Source of the DNA: Actinoplanes sp. M2I2
Lineage (GTDB): Bacteria; Actinomycetota; Actinomycetes; Mycobacteriales; Micromonosporaceae
Reading direction: 5' to 3'
Assembly (NCBI RefSeq): GCF_023544445.1
Contig: NZ_JALPVJ010000013.1
Coordinates: 1 to 64,000, forward strand
DNA length: 64,000 nt
Every line of letters begins with the position of its first letter. The first letter of the stretch is position 1. Position numbers and translations under genes: made by a program. Below, piece by piece: positions 25,044-33,589 of the stretch. Below the pieces are notes generated by a model, which was not told the DNA's origin, ran no database searches, and saw only the letters and a list, made by a program, of their open reading frames with translations.

Positions 25044-26099
25044 ATGGATCTAGACAGTGCGCCGGAGGCGGCTCCGGACGCGGTGGGGCAGTCGGAGGTC
25101 GAGCCGCGCCTGCTGCGGGCGCTGGTCGCGGTGGCGGGGGAGGGGCACTTCGGTCGGGCGGCGCAGCGGCTGGGCCTGGCCCAGCCGGCGCTGAGCCGCC
25201 GCATCCAGCAACTCGAGCGGGTGCTCGGCGTGAGCCTGTTCGACCGTACGTCGCAGGGGGCGACCCTGACCGGCGCGGGCCGGGCGGTGCTTCCCGAGGC
25301 GAAGCGCGCCCTGGCCCAGAACCGGCGAGTGCTGAACGCGGCGCGGGCTTACGGGGCCCAGGGATCCCGTACGGTCGTCGTTGCCGCGCCGCTTCCCAGC
25401 CCGCCCGGGGGCCTGCTCGCCGAGGCGATCCGCCGGTTGCGCACCGAGCAGCCGGGTGTGCGCGTGACGGTGACCGACATCAAGGACGAGGAGCAGAGCG
25501 CCGCCCTCGCCGCCGGCAGCGTCGACGTCGCTCTGACCTGGGGCGGCGCCAACCGCCCGGACGTGACGTCCCGGCCGTTGGTCGAGGAACGCTGGGTGGC
25601 GGCCCTCCCCGCGGGCCACCCGGCCGTGTCGGCCGGAGAGCTGTCGCTGGAGGCGCTGGCCGGCGAGTCTCTGCTGTTCCCCGTGCAGGAGCGCCGGCAC
25701 TGCTGGTCCCGCCTGACCGCTGTGGCCGAGGCCGCGTACGTGTCTCTCGCCCCGATCCCGACCGCGCCGGGCGCCGTGGCCGATCTCGTCGCCGACGGCC
25801 TCGGTGTCTCGGTCGTACCGGCCTCGTTTCGTCTTTCTCAGCTGCCCGGCCTGGCCTTCGTCCCGTTGCCCGGCCCGGGGCTGAGCGGTCGGATGAGCCT
25901 CCTGTGGCGGCGTGACGAGTCGGCGCCCGCGGTGCTGGCGCTGCTCGCCGCCTGCCGGGCCGCGGCCGGCGAACTCGCCGAACGCCGCCCCGACATCTGG
26001 ACCGCCGCCGGCCCCACCCCGTCGATCTCAGGGCAGCAGCGGCGGGCCGACGATCTGGATCCCGTGGCCGGCCGCGATCCGGGTGAGCTCCTGCGGTGA
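25044..26099 (+). CDS. LysR-family transcriptional regulator
   Basis: Regulator of 351 residues. The winged helix-turn-helix is at about 20-80 (ALVAVAGEGHFGRAAQRLGLAQPALSRRIQQLE), followed by the periplasmic-binding-like effector domain (VVVAAPLPSPPGGLLAEAI, and DVALTWGG near 170). The start at MDLDSAPEA follows the TetR gene by 26 bases. It lacks the usual divergent target gene. Its 3' end overlaps the convergent cupin gene by 72 bases, and the final 40 residues (after DIWTAAG) are low-complexity, so the tail may be a read-through extension. Confidence 0.9.
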   Translation: MDLDSAPEAAPDAVGQSEVEPRLLRALVAVAGEGHFGRAAQRLGLAQPALSRRIQQLERVLGVSLFDRTSQGATLTGAGRAVLPEAKRALAQNRRVLNAARAYGAQGSRTVVVAAPLPSPPGGLLAEAIRRLRTEQPGVRVTVTDIKDEEQSAALAAGSVDVALTWGGANRPDVTSRPLVEERWVAALPAGHPAVSAGELSLEALAGESLLFPVQERRHCWSRLTAVAEAAYVSLAPIPTAPGAVADLVADGLGVSVVPASFRLSQLPGLAFVPLPGPGLSGRMSLLWRRDESAPAVLALLAACRAAAGELAERRPDIWTAAGPTPSISGQQRRADDLDPVAGRDPGELLR

Positions 26100-26516
26100 C
26101 AGCGGGGTCTGACCTGCTGCCGTCTCGGGCGGGACGCCGATCTCGTCGACGAAGCGATCGAAGCCGGACGGGGTGTGCACGGTGAGGAACCGCGCCTCGG
26201 GTGAGGTGACGACGAAGCCGTGAGCCAGCCCACGTGGCAGCAGGGCCAGCCCGCCGGAGCCGACGCTGAGCACCTCGGCGCCGACCTCGACGCGCAGCGT
26301 CCCGTCGAGCACGAGGAACGTCTCCTCGTCGTTGTCGTGCAGGTGCAGCGGGGAGCAGTATCCGCGGTCGCCGGTGTGCTCCAGGATCGAGAAGCCGCCG
26401 TCGGTGTCGCCGGCGCCGAGCCGGGTGCGGACCAGACCGCCGAGGAAACTCACCATCTGCTGGGTGGCGGGATCGGTGATCACGGGTTTGGCGAAGGAGC
26501 CGGTTACGTAGGTCAT
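26028..26516 (-). CDS. Cupin-domain protein (quercetinase-like)
   Basis: Single-domain cupin of 162 residues. Cupin motif 1 is PLHLHDNDEETFLVLDG (about 56-72), giving His, His and Glu as metal ligands; motif 2 is LPRGLAHGF (about 93-101) with the second-site His. Length and motif spacing match small quercetin-2,3-dioxygenase-like or sensor cupins. No signal peptide. The ATG at 26516 is the natural start. It converges with the LysR gene, the two frames overlapping by 72 bases, and is divergent from the acetyltransferase gene at 26676. Confidence 0.88.
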   Translation of the reverse strand: MTYVTGSFAKPVITDPATQQMVSFLGGLVRTRLGAGDTDGGFSILEHTGDRGYCSPLHLHDNDEETFLVLDGTLRVEVGAEVLSVGSGGLALLPRGLAHGFVVTSPEARFLTVHTPSGFDRFVDEIGVPPETAAGQTPLSPQELTRIAAGHGIQIVGPPLLP

Positions 26517-26675
26517 GCAGTGATCACAGCGTGGGCGGAGCCGGGCGTCCAAGGCCGGACGTCGATCGCCCGATGCGCCGCCGGCATGAGGCCTTGTCGC
26601 AGCCTCGTCCCGTTGTCTCAGCTGTGAGGGGAGACACCAGAATGAACTTCCCATGCCTTGGAGCGTCGTCCTCGT

Positions 26676-27452
26676 ATGACTTCCTCGTCTCTCGACACCG
26701 AACTCATCAACGATCTGCCGCCGCAGCTGGCGAACAACCGTGCCTATTGGCTCGGGTGGGGCAGTGACGACGACGTCCTCTCCGACCTACCGATCTATCG
26801 CAGCGGTCTTCCGCAAGGGATGTTGAACGGGGTGCTGCGGGCACGCGACGTGAACATCGACACCGCCATCCAGCGAGCACGTGCCGCCCTCGACGGTACG
26901 AGCTGGCTCTGGTGGTACAACCCGGCTGACAGTGACCCGGGCGTCGCGGACGAACTCCTCGAGCGGGGGGCCGTCGAGGTCGGAACCGTCCCGATCATGG
27001 CGGCCCGGCTCCGGGGAAAACCCGTGGTGCCGCTGCCGCAGGGTGTGCGGATCGAACAGGCACGGACGGCTTCGGCCCTGAAGGCGTTCGCGAGCATCTA
27101 TCCGGTGCCGAACGGCATGACCACGGCTGACGTAGACGCCACAACGGCCGTCGAACTTGCCCGGAACGGCCGGCACGAACTCCAGCTCCGGTACGTCGCC
27201 TGGCTCGGTGATGTGCCGGTCAGTTGCGGAGCGCTGTCCATCAGCAACGGCGTGGCCGGCATCTACAACATGGCCACCGTCGCCGAGTACGAGCGCCGCG
27301 GGATCGCGGCCGCACTGGCCGCCGAACTGCTCGCCGAAGCCCACGAGCAAGGAATCCCGGTCGTCACGCTGACGGCCAGTCCGCGCGGAGCGCGCATCTA
27401 CCAGCGGCTGGGCTTCCAGAACGTCAGTGAGTACCGCCTCTTCAAACTCTGA
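26676..27452 (+). CDS. GNAT-family N-acetyltransferase
   Basis: Acetyltransferase of 258 residues with a typical C-terminal GNAT half: GIYNMATVAEYERRGIAAALAAELL (about 196-220), including the acetyl-CoA loop ERRGIAAAL, and a last motif ARIYQRLGFQNVSEYRLF. The N-terminal 110 residues form an extra domain rich in Asp and Trp with no recognised motif. I chose the ATG of MTSSSLDTEL; another start is available six codons upstream. It is divergent from the cupin gene. The substrate is unknown. Confidence 0.88.
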   Translation: MTSSSLDTELINDLPPQLANNRAYWLGWGSDDDVLSDLPIYRSGLPQGMLNGVLRARDVNIDTAIQRARAALDGTSWLWWYNPADSDPGVADELLERGAVEVGTVPIMAARLRGKPVVPLPQGVRIEQARTASALKAFASIYPVPNGMTTADVDATTAVELARNGRHELQLRYVAWLGDVPVSCGALSISNGVAGIYNMATVAEYERRGIAAALAAELLAEAHEQGIPVVTLTASPRGARIYQRLGFQNVSEYRLFKL

Positions 27453-27479
27453 TCCGTCGCTCCCGCCCCGATTCGCGCC

Positions 27480-27977
27480 TCAAGGGCTGACGCCCTCCAC
27501 CGGGCGGCCGTCCTCGAGGTAGCGCACCTGTTTCGCCTTCCAGCCGGCGCGTACCCGACGCCGGACCGGTCCGCTGAGCAGAGGCAGCGCCGCGTCGATC
27601 GGCAGGATCCGGCTTTCGGCGATCTCCAACGGCTGGAGCACCACCGTGTCCAGGACGGCGTCGTCGAAGGCGCCACAGTCGAACAGGAAGCGCATACCAC
27701 CCGGACGGTCCGGCCGTGGGCGCAGGAAGTCGACGCACACCAGCCGCCCCGTGGTGACGTCGAGGCCGCACTCCTCCTTGGTTTCGCGGCGACACGCATC
27801 CCAGGGTGATTCGCCGATCTCGACGACCCCACCCGGGATCGTCCAGCCGCCCTTGTACGTCGGCTTCAGGATGAGCAATCGGCCCTTGCGGCCCCGTACC
27901 AGAGCTCCGGCGGAGGCCGGGACGGTCGGGAGTACGAACGCCAGCTCGGGCAGCTCACCGGCGTTGACATCGCTCAT
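27480..27977 (-). CDS. Nudix hydrolase
   Basis: Nucleoside-diphosphate-linked-moiety hydrolase of about 165 residues. The Nudix box is perfect, at about 49-72: it opens GGVVEIGE and closes with REtkEECGL, carrying the metal-binding REXXEE core. A short C-terminal extension contains PIDAALPLL. The start is taken at MSDVNAGELP; an ATG three codons upstream is equally possible. It converges with the acetyltransferase gene across 27 bases. Substrate range (nucleotide, dinucleotide or other) cannot be read from the sequence. Confidence 0.9.
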   Translation of the reverse strand: MSDVNAGELPELAFVLPTVPASAGALVRGRKGRLLILKPTYKGGWTIPGGVVEIGESPWDACRRETKEECGLDVTTGRLVCVDFLRPRPDRPGGMRFLFDCGAFDDAVLDTVVLQPLEIAESRILPIDAALPLLSGPVRRRVRAGWKAKQVRYLEDGRPVEGVSP

Positions 27978-28214
27978 GGAGATCATGCTAGATCCGGCGC
28001 GACCGATCGGCCATCCGCCGGTCGATGAAACGGCGGACCTCGGCACACGGGTGAGTATGACCTTCAGTGACTCATTGCTTCCGTGTGACCGAGCGTCCGC
28101 CGACCCCTCCACGATCGCGTCTGCCCAGCGCAGCTGCAATATCAACGATCAAAGAACAGCGCTGTAATTAGGCTCCGGCCTGGCTGATCGCCGGCCTCGG
28201 GAGGTGCTCAGGCC

Positions 28215-28436
28215 GGGTCACTGCGCTTGTCGGTGAACCTGTCGCCGAAACAGGTCGCTCAAGCCGATCTGGTCACGACGGTGGAAACCATCCTGACCCA
28301 GACCGGCTTCCCGGCCGACCGGCTGACCCGGGGCGACCGCCCTCGTCCGCCAACGATTCGCGGCCGGGGGTTGGCCGCCGGTCCGCAATTGAGAGCGGCC
28401 AGGCTTCGCGCGCTTGACGACTTCGGCGGCACAAGG
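28215..28436 (+). pseudogene. Remnant of an EAL-domain phosphodiesterase
   Basis: One open stretch without a good start codon reads LRLSVNLSPKQV then TVETILTQTGFPADRLT, which is the conserved middle of EAL domains (SVNxSxxQ, followed by the helix before the IEITE strand). After about 20 unrelated residues it ends in RALDDFG, the next EAL signature, so an internal piece is lost. The EAL triad itself and the C-terminal third are absent. The 237 bases before it (27978-28214) hold nothing recognisable. It lies downstream of, and antisense to, an oxidoreductase gene. Compare the intact EAL domain at 33689-35635. Confidence 0.75.
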
Positions 28437-28445
28437 TCGAGTCGG

Positions 28446-29372
28446 TCAGTCGACGTCGGCGACGGCCTTGCCGTGCAGGGTGCCGTTGCGCAGAGCGGTG
28501 ATTGCCTCTTCCACGTGGTGCCACGACTTGCGCCACGCGATGGAGGGCTTCAGTGATCCCTTGGCCAGTTGCCCGCTGAGCCACGTGAAGTCGGGCGGCA
28601 GGGGAGTGCCGTCGAACTGGTGGAAGCTGACGATGGCGCGGTTGTTGACGTCCGGGGTGGCCATGAGCGCACCGGGAGGGAAGCTTTCTACCTCGGTGGC
28701 CAGGTGCCCCAGAGCTATCAGTACGCCGCCGCTTTCCAACCGGTCGAAGGCTCGTACGAGGATGGAGCCTCCGACAGTGTCGATCACGGTGTGGACGGTG
28801 CCGGGATAGTCGGCCGGGTCGGCGACGACGTCGTCGGCACCGAGGCTCCGCAGTTCCGAGCCGAACCGCTCGGGCGATCGCGTCACGGCGATCGGCTGGG
28901 CACCGCCCAGATGTGCGAGTTGAACCGCGTACCGTCCGACGCCACCGGTCGCGCCGGTGATCATGATGCGTCGGCCCAGGACCGGCCCGCTGCGGCGAAG
29001 AGCGCGCAGCGCGCTGTTGGCTGCCACGGGGACAGTGCTGATGGCGGCCAGGTCGGCGTCCGTGGGCGCGGTGCCCAGCATGGCGGTGCTGACAGCGCGA
29101 TATTCGGCCCATCCTCCGCCGTTTCCGAAGGTGGTCACCGCAGTGCCGACAGCGGGCCCGGAACCGTCGCGGGCCGCCTCGACGATGTGTCCGGCCGCCT
29201 CCCAGCCAGGGACGCTGCCGTCGTCCAGCCCGCCGGCCGTGGCCAGGTCGCCGGCGTTCAACGCGAACGCCCCGACTTCGACCAGAGCCTCATCCGGGCG
29301 AGGCGCCGGTTGCGCCGCGGTCCCCAGCCTGAACCCCGAGGTCCGGTCATGGTCGATGACCAAGGCGCGCAT
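28446..29372 (-). CDS. Zinc-independent alcohol dehydrogenase / quinone oxidoreductase
   Basis: MDR-family NADPH oxidoreductase of 308 residues. The N-terminal GroES-like fold contains PRPDEALVEVGAFALNAGDL (about 24-43). The nucleotide-binding loop is TGATGGVGRYAVQLA (about 138-152) and VIDTVGG (about 196-202) is the family signature. There are no zinc-ligand cysteines. Enzymes of this kind reduce quinones or enones. It is transcribed alone as far as I can see. A close functional analogue is at 47614-48561. Confidence 0.91.
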   Translation of the reverse strand: MRALVIDHDRTSGFRLGTAAQPAPRPDEALVEVGAFALNAGDLATAGGLDDGSVPGWEAAGHIVEAARDGSGPAVGTAVTTFGNGGGWAEYRAVSTAMLGTAPTDADLAAISTVPVAANSALRALRRSGPVLGRRIMITGATGGVGRYAVQLAHLGGAQPIAVTRSPERFGSELRSLGADDVVADPADYPGTVHTVIDTVGGSILVRAFDRLESGGVLIALGHLATEVESFPPGALMATPDVNNRAIVSFHQFDGTPLPPDFTWLSGQLAKGSLKPSIAWRKSWHHVEEAITALRNGTLHGKAVADVD

Positions 29373-29529
29373 CAGGTCCTCCCGAGTTTGTCGGATCGCT
29401 TGCCGCCGTCGCCGTCGTCTGGACCGTGCGACCCAGCAGGAGATCGACTGTAACGCGGCTGTGCCGGCGAACTGCGCCGGTGAGAACGCCGACCGCGCGG
29501 GGCCCTGGTCGTGAAGGCACCTCGATGCA

Positions 29530-29562
29530 CCAGGGCGGAGCAGGAACCCTGCTCCGCCCTGG
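29530..29562 (-). terminator. Strong hairpin terminator of the sigma/partner operon
   Basis: A 15-bp perfect stem (29530-29544 with 29548-29562, core AGGGCGGAGCAGG) and a 3-base loop lie 35 bases beyond the stop of the minus-strand gene ending at 29598. It probably ends that operon and insulates the upstream oxidoreductase promoter. Confidence 0.85.
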
Positions 29563-29597
29563 CCCGGCGTTGATGCGTCTCCTGACCCTCGCGGTGG

Positions 29598-30581
29598 TCA
29601 GAACTTGCCGGTGGCGACCTCCGCGAGTGTCACCCGGGTCACCGTGAAGGTGACGGTGACGAAGGTGTTGGTGTACTTGAGGGGCATGCCGGTCTCGGCG
29701 TCGACGGCCACGCTCTCGGGGCTGTCGACGGCCGGGGCGCCGGCGGTCAGGGTGAGGACCTTCCGGCCGTCGAGGGTGCCCTCCTTGATCGAGATCTCGG
29801 GCATCTGGTCGAGCAGCCGCAGCACACCGGCGCGGACGGCAGGGTCGCCGGCGCCGTCGCGCAGCGCGTCGATCGAGGTGTTCCACACCCAGTTGTCGGT
29901 GTAGTTGCCCGCGACCGCCTTGGTGCCGGTGGCCTTCGCCTTGATCTTGTCGCCTTCCGAGAGGGGCTTGACGGCGCCCGGAGCCTCGATCGGCACAGGG
30001 TTCTTGCCGGTGTAGAAGGCCCGCGCCATCCGCTTGCGCGCCTCGTTCAGGTCACCCTTGGCGGCCAGCTTCGCCGCGGCGACCGCCCGCTTGCGGCCGG
30101 CCTCGTCGGCCTTGTCCATCTGGGACCGGCCCTTCTCGACCCGGGCCGGGAGTCCGGCGCGGGTCTTGGCGAAGAAGTAGTCGCCGTTGTCGGCGTGCAG
30201 GTCCCAGACGACGATCTTTTTGCCGTCGGTGTAGGCCTGGCTGCGCTCGATCAGCGTGGCATCGCCCTCGGTCTGCTTGAGCGTGGTGAGGCGACCGACC
30301 AGGCGCACCACCGGAGGCTGCTCGGCGGTCGCGGACGAGCCCGGGGCGGCGAGGTTGGGCGCCGGTGCCGGGGCCGGGCCGCCGGTGCCACCGGCGGCGA
30401 GAGCCACCGCCGTGACCGCGGCGACGGCGAAGGTGCCACCGGCCGTGGCGCGCCAGGCGATCCGGCGACGGCTCATCTTCTTGCCGCGGGCCAGGATCTC
30501 GTCGATCTCCGGCGAGTACGACGGGTCGGAACGGAAGCTCTGCAGCGCCGTGGTGAGGCGATCCTCGGTGTCGTGAGACAT
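29598..30581 (-). CDS. CU044_5270-type membrane protein, partner of the ECF sigma factor
   Basis: Protein of 327 residues: a cytoplasmic N-terminus of about 43 residues (DTEDRLTTALQSFRSDP, RRRIAWR), one membrane segment at about 46-64 (GGTFAVAAVTAVALAAGG), and a large Lys- and Ala-rich exported domain with a C-terminal beta region (VAVDAETGMPLKYTNTF). This is the layout of CU044_5270-type proteins that routinely follow SigE-like ECF genes in actinomycetes. Its ATG is one base after the sigma stop, so they are coupled. A role as regulator of the sigma factor is likely from context; no zinc-finger motif is present. Confidence 0.85.
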   Translation of the reverse strand: MSHDTEDRLTTALQSFRSDPSYSPEIDEILARGKKMSRRRIAWRATAGGTFAVAAVTAVALAAGGTGGPAPAPAPNLAAPGSSATAEQPPVVRLVGRLTTLKQTEGDATLIERSQAYTDGKKIVVWDLHADNGDYFFAKTRAGLPARVEKGRSQMDKADEAGRKRAVAAAKLAAKGDLNEARKRMARAFYTGKNPVPIEAPGAVKPLSEGDKIKAKATGTKAVAGNYTDNWVWNTSIDALRDGAGDPAVRAGVLRLLDQMPEISIKEGTLDGRKVLTLTAGAPAVDSPESVAVDAETGMPLKYTNTFVTVTFTVTRVTLAEVATGKF

Positions 30582-30582
30582 A

Positions 30583-31095
30583 TCAGTGATCTTCCTTCAG
30601 GAGGGACTTCAGCTTGGTCAGTGCGCGGCTCGTCTGGCTCTTGACGGTGCCCTCGCTGCACCCGAGAGTGGCGGCGGTCTCCCGTTCGCTCAGGCCCTCG
30701 AGGAACCGCAGGACGACGGTGGCCCGCTGTCGCGCCGGGAGCGACTGCAACGCCTGCAGCAGCTCGGTCCGGTTCACGACGCTGTCGGCCATGTCGGAGA
30801 CCGCCGGATCCAGCGCCCGGGTGCCGGACTCCAGCGTGTGTTTGCGGTTCCGGCGCCAGCCGCGCCGCGACTCGTTGATCAGGATGCGACGCACGTACGC
30901 GGACGGGCTGTCGGCCCGCTGAACCTTGCGCCAGTTGCTGTAGGCCTTGGCCAGAGCCTCCTGGACAAGGTCATCGGCCAGATACCAGTCCCCGCACAGC
31001 AGGTAAGCGGTTCGGTGCAGCGAGTCGGCGATGCCCTGGACGAAGACGCGGAACTCCTGCTCCACGCCCTGCGTCCCGGACGCTCGGTGATTCAT
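30583..31095 (-). CDS. SigE-family ECF sigma factor
   Basis: ECF sigma factor of 170 residues. Region 2 is at about 12-75 (HRTAYLLCGDWYLADDLVQEALAKAY) and region 4 at about 110-165 (LSERETAATLGCSEGTVKSQ). I use the ATG at 31095 (MNHRASGTQ) because it fits the normal length; the frame stays open to 31206. It forms an operon with the membrane partner that starts one base after its stop. It is divergent from the GtrA-like gene, with a palindrome at 31229 in between. Confidence 0.91.
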   Translation of the reverse strand: MNHRASGTQGVEQEFRVFVQGIADSLHRTAYLLCGDWYLADDLVQEALAKAYSNWRKVQRADSPSAYVRRILINESRRGWRRNRKHTLESGTRALDPAVSDMADSVVNRTELLQALQSLPARQRATVVLRFLEGLSERETAATLGCSEGTVKSQTSRALTKLKSLLKEDH

Positions 31096-31228
31096 AACGG
31101 TCGTCACACCGGGTAAGACCCGCCTGCCGACGAAGACGTTGTCAGCAACCACGAAAACTTTTTCCTGACGCGAACGGCGGCTGGAGCGTACGAGCTCTCT
31201 TGACATCCGACGAGCGCCCGCTAGATTT

Positions 31229-31250
31229 ACACGCGTTAGCTAACGGGTGT
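31229..31250. promoter_or_regulatory. 22-bp near-perfect palindrome
   Basis: ACACGCGTTAGCTAACGGGTGT, split around its centre at 31239/31240, pairs at 10 of 11 positions. It lies 43 bases upstream of the GtrA-like ATG and 133 bases upstream of the divergent sigma gene. The shape suits a TetR- or MarR-type dimer, but no such regulator is adjacent, so the binder is unknown. Confidence 0.5.
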
Positions 31251-31292
31251 TACGAAACAGCGCATCCGTCGACACCGCTGGAGGCGAACGTC

Positions 31293-31778
31293 ATGACCGC
31301 AACCGCTGTCCTCCCCGCCCTGAGCGCTCCCGGCGCCAGGCCCGGTGACCGACCCGTTTCGACGGCGTGGTTGCGCTCGGACGCGGTGATGGCCCAGCTC
31401 CTGCGGTTCGCTGCGACGGGCGGCATCACGTCTCTCCTCCAATTCGGCGTCTTCTTCCTGCTCTTCGGGGTCGGTGAGCAGGTCGCGAACCTGGCCGGCG
31501 TCGTCCTGTCGTCGATGCTGGCCAACGAGATGCACCGTCGGCTCACCTTCCGTGCCGGCGGCCGCATCTCCTGGTCGACCGCACAGTGGGAAGGCGGCGG
31601 GCTGTCCGCCGCTGCGTTGGCGGCGTCCAGTCTGGCGCTGGCGTTGCTGGGGGACGTGGTCGGCGACGACTGGCGATCCGGGATGCTCCTGATCGCCGGG
31701 GTCAACGCTATGGTCGGGCTGACGCGATTCGTTCTGCTGCGCCTGTGGGTCTTCGCCGGCGATCGCGCGCCGGTGTGA
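31293..31778 (+). CDS. GtrA-like membrane protein
   Basis: Membrane protein of 161 residues with four predicted segments (about 36-55, 59-78, 98-118, 126-148). LLRFAATGGITSLLQFGVFFLL is the typical first GtrA segment, and LANEMHRRLTFR follows the second, where GtrA proteins have their conserved N-x-x-x-R-x-x-T-F. The family is involved in flipping or presenting polyprenyl-linked sugars for cell-surface glycosylation. No glycosyltransferase gene is adjacent. The start is placed at MTATAVLPA, after GGAGGC. Confidence 0.88.
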   Translation: MTATAVLPALSAPGARPGDRPVSTAWLRSDAVMAQLLRFAATGGITSLLQFGVFFLLFGVGEQVANLAGVVLSSMLANEMHRRLTFRAGGRISWSTAQWEGGGLSAAALAASSLALALLGDVVGDDWRSGMLLIAGVNAMVGLTRFVLLRLWVFAGDRAPV

Positions 31779-31840
31779 ACGCGAGAGCCAGGCGGTGCAG
31801 TGGTGAATCAGGCGTGGACGGCGGCGCGTATGGTCGTGCG

Positions 31841-32683
31841 GTGAATCCCGCTGACCTGCAGGGCCTGCAATCCGGTGCCCTCGAGACCCGCGAAGCGCAC
31901 GTGCACCAACTGCTCGACCGCGCCCGGGCTGACAGCGACGAATCAGCCATCGCTGCGCTGCACGTGCTCGTCCGCGACTACCGCGATTTCCACCGGTCGA
32001 TCTATACCCGGGCGATGAACCAGGCGGCCGTCTTCGCCGACGCCGGGCTGGGGGAGCCGTTGCTCGCGGCGCTCGGCGACACCCGGTACAACTGCCAGGC
32101 CTGGGCCGCGATGGGCTGCGCGGCAATGGACGTCCGGGCCGCGGTGCCGCAACTCATCGCCCTGCTCGACCATCCGCAGCCGATGGTCCGGGACGAATCG
32201 GTGATCGCGCTCGGCCGCCTCGGCGACGCCTCGGTCGTTCCCGCGCTGCGTCCGCTGCTCGGCGACCCGGCCGACTGGCTACGCCAGCGAACCGCCGACG
32301 CCCTGGCCCGGATCGGCGGCGACGCGGCCCTGGAAGCGCTCTGGCACGAGTTCGAGCATCGGCGGTTTCCGCGGATCGGCTATGTCGCCAGCACGCTCGC
32401 CCTGTTCACGCCCGAGGTGGTGCCCCGGCTGCTGGCCGCGGCCGACAGCACCGATCCGGATCAGCGGTACTGGGCTGCCGTCGCGCTCGGGTCGACCGGC
32501 GACGACCGGGTCATCCCGACGTTGGAGCGGCTGATGGCCGGCGACCGCGGCGTGACCGTCTTCGACGGAGAAGTCCGCGCCGCGGCGAAGAAAGGCCTGC
32601 GTACGCTCCGGCGAATCCAAGCCGCCATCGCCGAACGGGACAGCGTCGAAGCGCCCGTCGAAGCGCCCGTCGAGGCTCCCTGA
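31841..32683 (+). CDS. HEAT-repeat protein
   Basis: Protein of about 280 residues built mainly of HEAT/PBS-lyase-like repeats. Recognisable units include PQLIALLDHPQPMVRDESVIALGRLGD, then LRPLLGDPADWLRQRTADALARIGGD, and RYWAAVALGSTGDDRVIPTLERLM. Such repeats mediate protein-protein contact; the partner is unknown. The C-terminus ends in three copies of VEAP encoded by a 12-bp tandem repeat. The start is uncertain: the GTG at 31841 (VNPADLQG) begins the sensible protein sequence although the frame remains open upstream. It follows the GtrA-like gene by 62 bases. Confidence 0.8.
   Translation: MNPADLQGLQSGALETREAHVHQLLDRARADSDESAIAALHVLVRDYRDFHRSIYTRAMNQAAVFADAGLGEPLLAALGDTRYNCQAWAAMGCAAMDVRAAVPQLIALLDHPQPMVRDESVIALGRLGDASVVPALRPLLGDPADWLRQRTADALARIGGDAALEALWHEFEHRRFPRIGYVASTLALFTPEVVPRLLAAADSTDPDQRYWAAVALGSTGDDRVIPTLERLMAGDRGVTVFDGEVRAAAKKGLRTLRRIQAAIAERDSVEAPVEAPVEAP
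32645..32680 (+). repeat. Three tandem 12-bp units coding VEAP
   Basis: GTCGAAGCGCCC occurs twice without change, then a third time with three substitutions, just before the stop of the HEAT-repeat gene. Slippage here would change the length of the protein tail by four residues at a time without shifting the frame. Confidence 0.85.
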
Positions 32684-32758
32684 AGTTTTCCCGGCGCCAG
32701 GCGGGGCAGTCACCAAGAGTGCCGGCAGGTGCTGGTCACAGAAAAGGGAGAGACGGCG

Positions 32759-33589
32759 ATGGCTGCAGGAGAGCTGACCGACAACGGACGGGCCCGTGTG
32801 CTCGCCGACGGCAAACAGATTCCGCTGCTCGCGCTGGGTGTCTGGCAGGTGCCGGACGGGCCCGAGTGCGAGAACGCGGTGCGCTGGGCGTTGGAAGCCG
32901 GCTATCGCCACATCGACACAGCCCAGGCGTACGGCAACGAGGCCAGCGTGGGGCGGGCGCTGCGGGACAGCGGCGTGGCCCGCGAAGACGTCTTCATCAC
33001 GACGAAGTTCAACCCGGGTTCGCGTGACCCTGAAGCCGAAGCGCAGCGCAGCCTCGAGCGCCTCGGCGTGGACTCCCTCGACCTTTACATCGTGCACTGG
33101 CCGCAGGGCGGGCCGACCTGGGCCTGGGACGGCATGCAGCGTGCGCGCGAGCGCGGCTACGCGCGCTCGATCGGCATCTCCAACTTCAGCGCGTCCGAGG
33201 TCGACGACCTGCTCAAGGTGGCCGAGGTGGCCCCGGTCGTCAACCAGGTGCAGTTCAGCCCGTTCGAGTTCCGCCGCGGTCTGCTGGCCGCCTGCGAGGC
33301 GCGCGGACTGGCCCTGGAGGCCTACAGCCCGTTGGGGACGGGCCGGCACCTGCGCGATCCGCAGGTGGCCGAGATCGCTGAGCGGCTGGGCCGTACGCCG
33401 GCTCAGGTGTTGATCCGCTGGGCGCTGCAGCGCGGTCTCATCGTGCTGCCCAAGTCCACCCACCGCGAGCGGATCGAGCAGAACGCGCAGGTCTTCGACT
33501 TCGAGCTGACCTCCGCCGACATGGATGCGCTGGACGGCTTGGACGGCACCGGCGGCACCGACCGTGCCCTGGAGCGGCTGTGGTGGTGA
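32759..33589 (+). CDS. Aldo/keto reductase (2,5-diketo-gluconate-reductase-like)
   Basis: NADPH-dependent reductase of 276 residues. All four catalytic residues are present: Asp53 and Tyr58 in DTAQAYGNE, Lys83 in TTKFNP and His113 in VHWP. The C-terminal NADPH site has LPKSTHRERIEQN. Length and motifs match the AKR5 group (2,5-diketo-D-gluconate reductases and broad aldehyde reductases). The ATG of MAAGELTDN follows GGGAGAGAC. No obvious operon partner; a possible hairpin follows at 33591-33626. Confidence 0.92.
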   Translation: MAAGELTDNGRARVLADGKQIPLLALGVWQVPDGPECENAVRWALEAGYRHIDTAQAYGNEASVGRALRDSGVAREDVFITTKFNPGSRDPEAEAQRSLERLGVDSLDLYIVHWPQGGPTWAWDGMQRARERGYARSIGISNFSASEVDDLLKVAEVAPVVNQVQFSPFEFRRGLLAACEARGLALEAYSPLGTGRHLRDPQVAEIAERLGRTPAQVLIRWALQRGLIVLPKSTHRERIEQNAQVFDFELTSADMDALDGLDGTGGTDRALERLWW

